The notes below the pieces were generated by a model. That model worked only from the letters and a program-made list of their open reading frames with translations. It ran no database searches and was not told the DNA's origin. Of a stretch of 20,601 bases of DNA, positions 14,670 through 20,601 are shown in pieces (position 1 is the stretch's first letter; every line of letters begins with the position of its first letter). Source of the DNA: Planctomycetota bacterium. GTDB taxonomy: Bacteria > Planctomycetota > Planctomycetia > Planctomycetales > Planctomycetaceae. The stretch spans positions 1 through 20,601 of the forward strand of contig QWOR01000012.1 in NCBI GenBank assembly GCA_003669575.1. The letters are read 5' to 3'. The translations under genes were made by a program, and so were the position numbers.

Positions 14670-17363
14670 ATGAGCGATACGCTCTACATCGTCGACACGC
14701 TGTCTCTTGTGTTTCAGGTCTACCATGCCATCCGCCAGCCGATGACCGGCTCGCGCGGACAGCCGACGAACGCGCTGTTCGGATTTACGGGCGATCTGGA
14801 GCACCTGATCAAGGAGAAGAAGCCGACACATCTGATCTGCGCCATGGATTCCAAGGGTGAAGCCGAACGCAACAAGATTTACGCTGCTTACAAGGCCCAT
14901 CGCGAGGCACCGCCCGAAGACCTGCAAGTGCAGATTCCGCTCGTGCTCGATCTGATCCGGGCCTACAACATTCCGGTGGTGATCGTCCCGGGATGGGAAG
15001 CCGACGACGTACTCGCCACATTGGCCACACGCGCAGCAGCCCAGGGAATGGATGTGCGACTGGTCACGAACGATAAAGACGCCCGCCAGCTGTTGAGTGA
15101 CAAGATCAAGATTTACAGTATCCGGAAGAAGCGGATGTACGATGCCGAGGACCTGGAAAAGGAATGGGGGATCCGCCCTGACCAGGTGGTCGACTTCCAG
15201 TCATTGATGGGTGACAGCGTCGATGGCGTGCCAGGTGTTCCACAGGTCGGCCCGAAGACGGCGACGGCTCTGATTCAGGAGTTTGGCACCCTCGAGAATG
15301 TGCTGGCGAATGCCGACAAGGTGAAAGGCAAGAAGGTCTCGCAAAACCTGAAGGAGTTTGCTGGTCTCGCTCACACGAGCCGAGAGCTGGTGCGGTTGCA
15401 TCGCGAGTTGCCCATCGAACTCGATTGGGACACTGCCCGCGTCCAGCCCCCCGACTGGCCCAAGCTGGTGGAGTTGTTCACCGACTATGGATTCCGCCGC
15501 TACACCGCCGAGGCCCAATCCCAGCTGTCGAAGACCTTACCCCAGGCTGCGGCAGAGATCCCGACTCGCGATTGGAAGATCATCCACACCGAGGAGGAGT
15601 TCGAGAAGTTTCTTGCCGAGCTCAAGCAGCAGAGCAAGTTCTGCATCGACCTGGAGACGACCAGCCTCAATGCGATGGAGGCCGAGATCGTCGGCTGGGC
15701 CTTCTGCTGGCAGGCGGGCGTCGGGTACTACATTCCGGTGGATGGGCCGAGCGGATCTCAGACGTTGAATCGAGCGAAGGTACTCGATGCCCTGAAGCCG
15801 ATTATCGAAGATTCCGAGCGAACTGCCATCAACCAGAATATCAAGTACGACATGCTCGTCTTGAAAAATCATGGCGTGCAGATCGCAAATGTCGGGCTCG
15901 ATCCGATGATTGGGGACTATCTGCTTGACGCCGGTGAACGCAGCCATGGCATCGATGCACTCACGAAGAAATACCTCGACCGCGAGAAGATTCCGACCAG
16001 CGATCTCATCGGCAAGGGAACGCGACAGCTCAAGATGTTCGAAGTCGATGTCGACAAGGTCGCCGAGTACGCCAGCGAAGACGCGGACTTTGCGTGGCAA
16101 CTGGCCGATCGGATCGAACCGCTGCTCAAGGAGCAGTCCCTGTGGGATCTCTATTGGAACCTTGAGCGCCCGCTGATTTCGATCCTCGCACAGCTGGAAA
16201 TGAACGGGATTCGGGTCAACAGCGAGGAACTTAAACGGCAGAGCCTGCTGGTGGAAGTTCGCATGGTCGCTCTGACTACCGAGTGCCATGAACTGGCCGG
16301 GCATGAGTTTAACCTGAACTCGCCGAAGCAACTGGCAACGATTCTGTTCGACGAGTTGCACCTTCCGGTGATCAAACGCACAAAGACCGGCCCAAGTACC
16401 GATGAAGAGGTGCTCGAAGAACTCTCGCACAAGCATCCGCTCCCGGCGAAGCTGATGGAGCATCGCATGCTGGCGAAGCTGAAGGGGACGTATCTCGACG
16501 CCCTGCCCCAGATGATCAACCGACGGACGGGCAACGTCCACACCTCATTCAGTCAGGTCACAGCTGCGACGGGCCGGCTCGCTTCGACTGACCCGAATCT
16601 GCAGAACATCCCCGTGCGGACTGAAGAGGGTCGATTGATCCGCCGGGCATTTGAACCGAGTGCTTCGGGCTGGAAGCTGGTCTGTCTTGATTACTCGCAG
16701 ATCGAACTGCGGATGCTGGCCCACTTCTGCCAGGACCCGGTGATGCTCGAGGCCTTCCGCCAGGGCGAGGACATCCATCGCCGTGTCGCCAGCGAGGTCT
16801 ACGGAGTGCCCCCCGATCAGGTGACTTCCGATCAGCGGCGTGTCGCGAAGGCGGTCAACTTCGGTGTGATCTATGGCCAGACATCATTCGGACTGGCCAA
16901 TGCGCTGGGGATTGAACGGTCGGTGGCAGAGACGTTCATCACCGAATACTTCCAGCGTTACGCCGAGGTCGAGAAGTTCATGCATCAGACGCTTGAAGAG
17001 GTCGCGCACACCGGGTTCGCGAAGACGATCCTCGGTCGCCGCCGGGCGATCGATGGAATTCGCCCCAAGCGGTTCCGGACTCTCAACATGCCGGAGCGAA
17101 CTGCCGTCAACACAGTGATTCAAGGCTCCGCCGCTGACCTTGTGAAGCAGGCGATGATTCACGTCGATCGAGCGCTCAAGGAGTCCAAACACCCCGCGCG
17201 GATGTTGCTCCAGATCCACGACGAACTGGTGTTCGAGGCCCCCGAAGCAGATGTGGCATCGCTCATCGAACTGGCGAAACGCGAGATGGAAAATGCTTTG
17301 CCACTCAACGTGCCGGTCGTGGTCGACGTGAAAGTCGGTGACAACTGGCTCGACGCGGAATAA
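14670..17363 (+). CDS. polA: DNA polymerase I (5' nuclease, proofreading and polymerase domains)
   Basis: The protein has 897 residues from the ATG at 14670, with GGAG (14661-14664) 5 bases upstream; a GTG two codons earlier overlaps that site. The 5' nuclease domain covers about 1-285, with WEADDVLATLA, LVTNDKDARQLL and the helix-hairpin region GDSVDGVPGVPQVGPKTA. The 3'-5' exonuclease looks active: the DLE pair at 327-329, the Exo II Asp in NQNIKYD (388-394) and Exo III YASED (467-471). Polymerase motifs are intact: A DYSQIELR (674-681), B RRVAKAVNFGVIYG (723-736) and C QIHDELV (848-854). Phe in the VNFGVIYG motif matches the position that discriminates against dideoxynucleotides in the E. 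coli enzyme. It processes Okazaki fragments and fills repair gaps. It appears to be a single-gene unit. Confidence 0.98.
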   Translation: MSDTLYIVDTLSLVFQVYHAIRQPMTGSRGQPTNALFGFTGDLEHLIKEKKPTHLICAMDSKGEAERNKIYAAYKAHREAPPEDLQVQIPLVLDLIRAYNIPVVIVPGWEADDVLATLATRAAAQGMDVRLVTNDKDARQLLSDKIKIYSIRKKRMYDAEDLEKEWGIRPDQVVDFQSLMGDSVDGVPGVPQVGPKTATALIQEFGTLENVLANADKVKGKKVSQNLKEFAGLAHTSRELVRLHRELPIELDWDTARVQPPDWPKLVELFTDYGFRRYTAEAQSQLSKTLPQAAAEIPTRDWKIIHTEEEFEKFLAELKQQSKFCIDLETTSLNAMEAEIVGWAFCWQAGVGYYIPVDGPSGSQTLNRAKVLDALKPIIEDSERTAINQNIKYDMLVLKNHGVQIANVGLDPMIGDYLLDAGERSHGIDALTKKYLDREKIPTSDLIGKGTRQLKMFEVDVDKVAEYASEDADFAWQLADRIEPLLKEQSLWDLYWNLERPLISILAQLEMNGIRVNSEELKRQSLLVEVRMVALTTECHELAGHEFNLNSPKQLATILFDELHLPVIKRTKTGPSTDEEVLEELSHKHPLPAKLMEHRMLAKLKGTYLDALPQMINRRTGNVHTSFSQVTAATGRLASTDPNLQNIPVRTEEGRLIRRAFEPSASGWKLVCLDYSQIELRMLAHFCQDPVMLEAFRQGEDIHRRVASEVYGVPPDQVTSDQRRVAKAVNFGVIYGQTSFGLANALGIERSVAETFITEYFQRYAEVEKFMHQTLEEVAHTGFAKTILGRRRAIDGIRPKRFRTLNMPERTAVNTVIQGSAADLVKQAMIHVDRALKESKHPARMLLQIHDELVFEAPEADVASLIELAKREMENALPLNVPVVVDVKVGDNWLDAE

Positions 17364-17376
17364 CTACGCCATTCTT

Positions 17377-17403
17377 AATCTGTGTAATCTGGGGAATCTG
17401 TGG
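17377..17403 (+). repeat. Three tandem 9-bp repeats (AATCTGNGN) downstream of polA
   Basis: AATCTGTGT (17377), AATCTGGGG (17386) and AATCTGTGG (17395) lie end to end with no spacing. A reverse-complement version of the same unit, again in three copies at a 9-bp period, occurs at 18288-18314 on the other side of metW. From memory, short ACACAGATT-type tandem units recur in intergenic DNA of many environmental bacteria; I could not verify that here. Confidence 0.75.
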
Positions 17404-17409
17404 ACAACT

Positions 17410-17465
17410 CTCTGTCCCCTCACATCCGGGGTATTGAATGAGTATGCAGGAAAGGGGCCACAGAG
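17410..17465. repeat. Imperfect inverted repeat next to the 9-bp array
   Basis: CTCTGT-CCCCT (17410-17420) pairs with AGGGG-cc-ACAGAG (17453-17465), giving 11 pairs with a 2-base bulge around a 32-base loop. Outer bases may extend it: TAATCT (17385-17390) can pair with AGATTA (17471-17476). Together with the 9-bp units it looks like a decayed palindromic repeat element or a 3' structure shared by the convergent polA and metW transcripts. Confidence 0.45.
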
Positions 17466-17535
17466 AAAGAAGATTACGAGGACTAAAGCAGAGCTGGGAA
17501 TATTGATTCGCTCGCCAAAGTATGCGCTGTGTGCT

Positions 17536-18183
17536 TCAAGGAGAAACGGGACTACGACCGGAACGCTCAAGTACATACAGCGCGCTTTGGGCTCGCCAGT
17601 TGGGGAACCAGGTCAACTCGGTGGCTGCGTGGCCGATGATGGGGAGTTCCTTGACGATGCGGAAGTTGCCCCGGCTGGCGAGGTCGCGGAAGTCGAGCAT
17701 CGACAGGAAGTGGACGTTCGGCGACTCGTACCATTCGTAAGGGAGCGAGTCGGTGACTGGGGCGCGGCCTTGCAGGAGGATCTGTGCCCGCACCTTCCAG
17801 TGTCCGAAATTCGGGACCACGATCAGCGCCCGCTTCGCCACGCGTAACATTTCATCAAGGACCTGCAGCGGGCGGGACACCTGCTGCAGCGTCTGGCTGA
17901 GAACCGCGTAGTCGAAGGTCCCTTCAGGGATATCGTGCAGCCCCTCGTTCAAGTCGGCCATGATCGCCGACACCCCTCGCTGCACCGTCGCCAGAAAGGC
18001 GGGCCGGTCGCGCTCAATGCCGAGAACCGCACACCCATGCTCATCACGCAGCCGGGCCAGCAGTCGACCGTCACCGCACCCCAGGTCGATCACTCGACTT
18101 CCGTCGGCGATCTGGCTCATCAGAATGTCGTCGATGTATTCAGCGCGGTGGTCGACCATCGCCATCTGTTTAGCACACATCAC
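17536..18183 (-). CDS. metW: MetW-like SAM-dependent methyltransferase
   Basis: This is a class I methyltransferase of up to 215 residues. The SAM-binding motif I is VIDLGCGDG (31-39), the acidic residue after strand 2 is in GIERD (55-59), and family signatures follow: ADLNEGL, DYAVLSQTLQ (91-100), VVPNFGHW (122-129), GRAPVTDSLPYEWYESPN and the VHFLSMLDFRDL stretch. These match the MetW family, which in many bacteria works with MetX in methionine synthesis. No metX is next to it here. The start is uncertain: Met codons at 18183, 18165 and 18159 all lack a good Shine-Dalgarno, and family members usually begin about 20-25 residues before motif I. It is transcribed towards polA and flanked by inverted 9-bp repeat arrays. 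Confidence 0.88.
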   Translation of the reverse strand: MMCAKQMAMVDHRAEYIDDILMSQIADGSRVIDLGCGDGRLLARLRDEHGCAVLGIERDRPAFLATVQRGVSAIMADLNEGLHDIPEGTFDYAVLSQTLQQVSRPLQVLDEMLRVAKRALIVVPNFGHWKVRAQILLQGRAPVTDSLPYEWYESPNVHFLSMLDFRDLASRGNFRIVKELPIIGHAATELTWFPNWRAQSALYVLERSGRSPVSP

Positions 18184-18287
18184 AACATCTCATGGGGAAG
18201 AAGCGACCCTCGCCGGGTCGACTGGAAATCCATCATCGCGAACCGGGGAAGGACTTCAAGGGAGACAAACGATCCGGAGTGAATGGT

Positions 18288-18314
18288 CTACAGATTGCGC
18301 AGATTTCTCAGATT
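18288..18314 (-). repeat. Three 9-bp repeats (NNNCAGATT), inverted copy of the array at 17377
   Basis: CAGATT begins at 18291, 18300 and 18309, exactly 9 bases apart. It is the reverse complement of the AATCTG core of the array at 17377-17403. The first unit, CTACAGATT, is closest to the reverse complement of AATCTGTGT. The last unit runs into the 10-bp hairpin at 18302-18328. Confidence 0.7.
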
Positions 18315-18328
18315 ATGACTGAGAAATC
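18302..18328. repeat. Perfect 10-bp hairpin upstream of metW
   Basis: GATTTCTCAG (18302-18311) and CTGAGAAATC (18319-18328) are exact reverse complements around ATTATGA. It overlaps the last two 9-bp repeat units. No T-run follows on either strand, so a terminator is unlikely. It could be part of a palindromic repeat element or an operator between the divergent metW and SGNH-like genes. Confidence 0.5.
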
Positions 18329-18387
18329 CACGATCCAAACCACGCCATCACTGAAATCCAGTCTTTTCCCTTGTAACAGGACTCCAA

Positions 18388-18417
18388 TTGCCCGATTTTC
18401 GGCAAATCGCGTACGAT
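18388..18417 (+). promoter_or_regulatory. Candidate promoter for the SGNH-like gene
   Basis: TTGCCC (18388-18393; 4 of 6) is followed after 18 bases by TACGAT (18412-18417; 4 of 6), placing the transcript start near 18424. TTGCC/GGCAA (18388-18405) forms a dyad over the -35 box that could be an operator. The consensus fit is moderate and nothing else supports it. Confidence 0.3.
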
Positions 18418-18425
18418 TGAGGGTC

Positions 18426-18443
18426 GGAGGAATGGCGTCCTCC
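18426..18443 (+). promoter_or_regulatory. Leader hairpin containing GGAGGA
   Basis: GGAGGA (18426-18431) and TCCTCC (18438-18443) pair exactly around ATGGCG. The ATG in the loop opens a 25-codon frame that ends at 18509, overlapping the SGNH-like start by 28 bases in another frame. The hairpin would hide a strong ribosome-binding sequence, while the SGNH-like gene itself has only a distant GGAG (18464-18467, 14 bases before the ATG). Confidence 0.35.
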
Positions 18444-18481
18444 GGGCAATTCGCTGCCGGAAAGGAGTCGACGGCGACTCG

Positions 18482-19729
18482 ATGTGGCAATCCCTGGGAC
18501 GGAACCTGAAAGGCCTGCTGACGGCAGCTTGTCTGCTGACGTTCATGATATGCGCCATTGAAATCGGGCTACGTGTGGATCGTTATCGATCGGCCCTCAG
18601 TAATCAGCCGTCTCTCGCCGCCGCCGATCTGCCGATTGAAGACCAGCTGGTCTCCCCCAGTCTGGATACCTGGGTCGAGTTGTTGCGGAACGCGAAAACC
18701 ACGCTGAAGAACCCCGACACCGATCAGCCCGTCGCATTTCGTACGAATAGTTTTGGTGCGCGAGGGCCGGAAGTTACGGTGCCGAAACCTCGTGGACTGT
18801 TGCGGGTGCTCTGTCTGGGTGATGAAACGACGCTCGCCCCGGAACTCGCCGAAGCGGAAGCCTACCCAGCTGTGCTGCAGGAACTTCTGTCGAATCACAT
18901 GGGTTCAAAAGTCGAAGTCATCAACGCGGGCGTCCCTGGAAGTTGTCCGCGCATTGCCGCTCTCCAGCTGCGGCACGGGCTGATGTCACTGCAACCCGAC
19001 CTGATCGTCCTGCACTTCGACATGTCAGACGTGGCAGAGGATGCAGCTGTCCGGCGATTTGTGTCACTTGATCGCGAGGGGAATCCGACCCTGGCGATTC
19101 ACCCCGCTACCCGCAAGGCCTGCCAGCTCAGGCGTCCACGACTGGCGGATGAGTTCATGGTCGTGCAACAGGCCGAACTGCAGCTGGCCAGAATCTGGGA
19201 CCGGAATGTGCCAGTAGCGGGGGAGTCGGTCATCGATCGCAACCAGCGATATCGCTGGACCGCCGACCACCATCCCGACCTGGAAGCAGAGATCAATTCA
19301 TCGATGGCTCCCATCCGGACGATTCGCGACCTCGCGACGGCGCTCGGTGCTCGAGTTCTGGTGTCGACCACGCCCAAGCCCTGGCAGGTCAGTCCGAACG
19401 CCAGTAACACGGCGGAAGCTCGAGCCATCAATGGGATTCCCCGCGACGCATTCTGGGAGAGTCTTGAGCCGTTTCAGCGTCTGGTTGCTGCCTGCAAAAA
19501 GGCAGATGTCGAGTATGTCATCACACGCAAGGCGTTTGTTGACGCACCCGAGTGCGAGCGGTTGTTCCTGAAGAAGTCACCTGCCCTGTCGACGATGGGC
19601 CACGACCTGTACGCCCGGATTCTGACCGACACCATCACGGGGGCGGGACTGAAGAGCCCCTCCGCCGAACAGGAGATTATCCCTTCGGGAGCGGAAGAAC
19701 CGGTTCGGACTCGATCACGGCGGGATTGA
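18482..19729 (+). CDS. Membrane-anchored SGNH/GDSL-like protein with degenerate catalytic motifs
   Basis: The protein has 415 residues, with one N-terminal hydrophobic helix (about 11-30, LLTAACLLTFMICAIEIGL), so the bulk is probably outside the inner membrane. Its fold signature is that of planctomycete SGNH hydrolases: FRTNSFGARGPEV, KPRGLLRVLCLGD, AEAYPAVLQELL, VEVINAGVPGS and LQPDLIVLHFDMSDV. The key residues are altered. Block I GDS is GDE (113-115), so the nucleophile Ser is Glu. The block III Asn position is Ser182 in FDMSDV. The usual DxxH before the final GH (373-374) reads KSPA. It is therefore probably not an esterase; a binding or scaffold role is inferred. The ribosome site is far (14 bases) from the ATG. 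The MlaE gene follows after 132 bp and may or may not be co-transcribed. Confidence 0.8.
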   Translation: MWQSLGRNLKGLLTAACLLTFMICAIEIGLRVDRYRSALSNQPSLAAADLPIEDQLVSPSLDTWVELLRNAKTTLKNPDTDQPVAFRTNSFGARGPEVTVPKPRGLLRVLCLGDETTLAPELAEAEAYPAVLQELLSNHMGSKVEVINAGVPGSCPRIAALQLRHGLMSLQPDLIVLHFDMSDVAEDAAVRRFVSLDREGNPTLAIHPATRKACQLRRPRLADEFMVVQQAELQLARIWDRNVPVAGESVIDRNQRYRWTADHHPDLEAEINSSMAPIRTIRDLATALGARVLVSTTPKPWQVSPNASNTAEARAINGIPRDAFWESLEPFQRLVAACKKADVEYVITRKAFVDAPECERLFLKKSPALSTMGHDLYARILTDTITGAGLKSPSAEQEIIPSGAEEPVRTRSRRD

Positions 19730-19803
19730 TCTCGCTGAACATTGCGGATTTCGGTAGAAACCCGGCCGCTCAGAAGCGGTCTAGTTGGCCTTCCGAATCT
19801 GCG

Positions 19804-19820
19804 GGCGAAAAGTCGCCTTT
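19804..19820 (+). terminator. Weak terminator-like hairpin after the SGNH-like gene
   Basis: GGCGA (19804-19808) pairs with TCGCC (19813-19817) around AAAG, followed by only three T residues. It lies 74 bases after the stop codon and 41 bases before the MlaE start. The stem is short and the T-run minimal, so it may be partial or accidental. Confidence 0.3.
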
Positions 19821-19861
19821 GAGTCAGTATCGCCCCCCAATCACGTCCTCCTCAAATCAGC

Positions 19862-20601
19862 ATGTCACAATCGATCGATGCACCGCTGACTCCGATTCAT
19901 GCGCTGGGCCGCATGGTGTTGGAACTCACCCGCATGGTCGGGGACATCACACTGTTTGGGTGGCAGATGCTGGGGTGGTTGTTCGTGAGATGGCCTCGCA
20001 GCAAAGTGCTTTGGCCGATCATGGATCAGATCGGTGTGCAAAGTCTCTCCGTGATTCTGATTACCGGATCGTTCATCGGCATGGTTCTGACCGTTCAGGC
20101 GTACGACCAGTTCGCCTTGATGGGGATGGAGAGCCAGCTGGGGACCGTGGTGAATGTCACTCTGGTCAAAGAGCTGGGCCCCGTGCTGGCCGCCTTGATG
20201 CTGGCCGGTCGGGTGGGTAGCGCGATCGCAGCGGAACTCGGCACGATGCGGGTCACCGAGCAGATTGATGCCCTGACCGTTCTCGGCGCGAATCCCATCG
20301 CCCATCTGGTGGTGCCGCGGTTCCTGGCCTGCGTGTTGCTGATCCCAGCTTTGACACTATTCGCGGACGGGATCGGCGTGCTCACCGGCTGGGTCTTTAG
20401 TACACAGGTTCTGCACGTCGACAGCTACTATTACTGGCACTACTCCCGGGCGTTTGTGACCGGGTTCGACGTGTTTCAGGGGATTATCAAGAGCGTCTTA
20501 TTCGGAGGCGCGATTGCGATCATCTCTTGTCACCGGGGATTCCATTCGGGGGCCGGAGCTGAGGGCGTTGGACGGGCCGCGACCGAGGCGTTCGTCTTCT
20601 C
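19862..20601 (+). CDS. mlaE: MlaE-family ABC transporter permease, 3' end outside the window
   Basis: The first 246 codons are present, most of a protein usually about 255-265 residues long. It is an integral membrane protein with several hydrophobic helices, for example SLSVILITGSFIGMVLTVQA and VLAALMLAGRVGSAIAAELG. It carries the family signature GTMRVTEQIDALTVLGANPI, the coupling region that contacts the ATPase. MlaE permeases work with an ATPase (MlaF), an MCE-domain protein (MlaD) and partners to move phospholipids between the inner and outer membranes, in keeping with the Gram-negative envelope of planctomycetes. The ATPase and MCE genes would be expected downstream, past the edge. The start is fixed by homology; no Shine-Dalgarno is evident before it. 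Confidence 0.93.
   Translation, partial: MSQSIDAPLTPIHALGRMVLELTRMVGDITLFGWQMLGWLFVRWPRSKVLWPIMDQIGVQSLSVILITGSFIGMVLTVQAYDQFALMGMESQLGTVVNVTLVKELGPVLAALMLAGRVGSAIAAELGTMRVTEQIDALTVLGANPIAHLVVPRFLACVLLIPALTLFADGIGVLTGWVFSTQVLHVDSYYYWHYSRAFVTGFDVFQGIIKSVLFGGAIAIISCHRGFHSGAGAEGVGRAATEAFVF

Noticed and set aside
15537..16541. Open frame of 334 codons on the minus strand
   Set aside because: It is antisense to the exonuclease and early polymerase parts of polA, with no recognisable domain.
17515..17590. Interrupted inverted repeat CCAAAG..GCGCTGT with ACAGCGC.GCTTTGG across the metW stop codon
   Set aside because: The arms are imperfect, with a 46-base spacer and one arm inside coding sequence; I cannot distinguish it from chance, so it is not listed as a terminator.
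17377..18328. CRISPR-like array
   Set aside because: The units are 9 bp, contiguous, only three per side and inverted; there are no spacers and no cas genes.

Overview
The window reads as chromosomal DNA of a GC-rich planctomycete (order Planctomycetales; I cannot name the genus). The evidence is a set of families that are strongly enriched in, or restricted to, Planctomycetes and Verrucomicrobia: a Tat-exported DUF1501 protein, a PSCyt1/PSCyt2/PSD1 three-domain protein (DUF1549/DUF1553), and a Pirellula/Verrucomicrobium-type CxxCH heme protein. Housekeeping genes lie between them.

Layout. (1) 1-4435, minus strand: an apparent three-gene export operon. In transcription order it holds a DUF1501 protein, a secreted protein with two pre-peptidase C-terminal (PPC) domains, and the first 81 residues of a secreted protein cut by the window edge. 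Two perfect hairpins lie between the first two genes. (2) 4436-5035: a 600-bp AT-richer divergent gap. (3) 5036-6862, plus: the translational GTPase BipA/TypA, followed by a strong rho-independent terminator. (4) 7032-10520, minus, and 10809-13946, plus: a divergent pair of large secreted CxxCH proteins sharing a 288-bp promoter region. A small TPR-like gene follows at 14036-14344. (5) 14345-14669: a 325-bp gap rich in short perfect inverted repeats, then polA (DNA polymerase I with all three activities) at 14670-17363. (6) 17536-18183, minus: a MetW-like methyltransferase flanked on both sides by tandem 9-bp repeats in opposite orientation. (7) 18482-19729, plus: a membrane-anchored SGNH-fold protein whose catalytic residues appear to be lost. 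The start of an MlaE-type ABC permease follows and is cut by the right edge.

How the genes may work together. The two planctomycete-specific clusters encode exported proteins with heme-binding, carbohydrate-binding-like (F5/8C), beta-propeller and PPC/Ig-like modules. They plausibly act in the periplasm or at the cell surface on polymers or in electron transfer, but their biochemistry is not established and I do not assign one. The remaining genes are single housekeeping functions: translation under stress, DNA repair, methionine-linked methyl transfer and outer-membrane lipid transport. I see no tRNA, rRNA, CRISPR array, transposase or prophage. The points most worth a second look are the inverted 9-bp repeat arrays around metW, the degenerate SGNH protein, and the divergent secreted-cytochrome pair.
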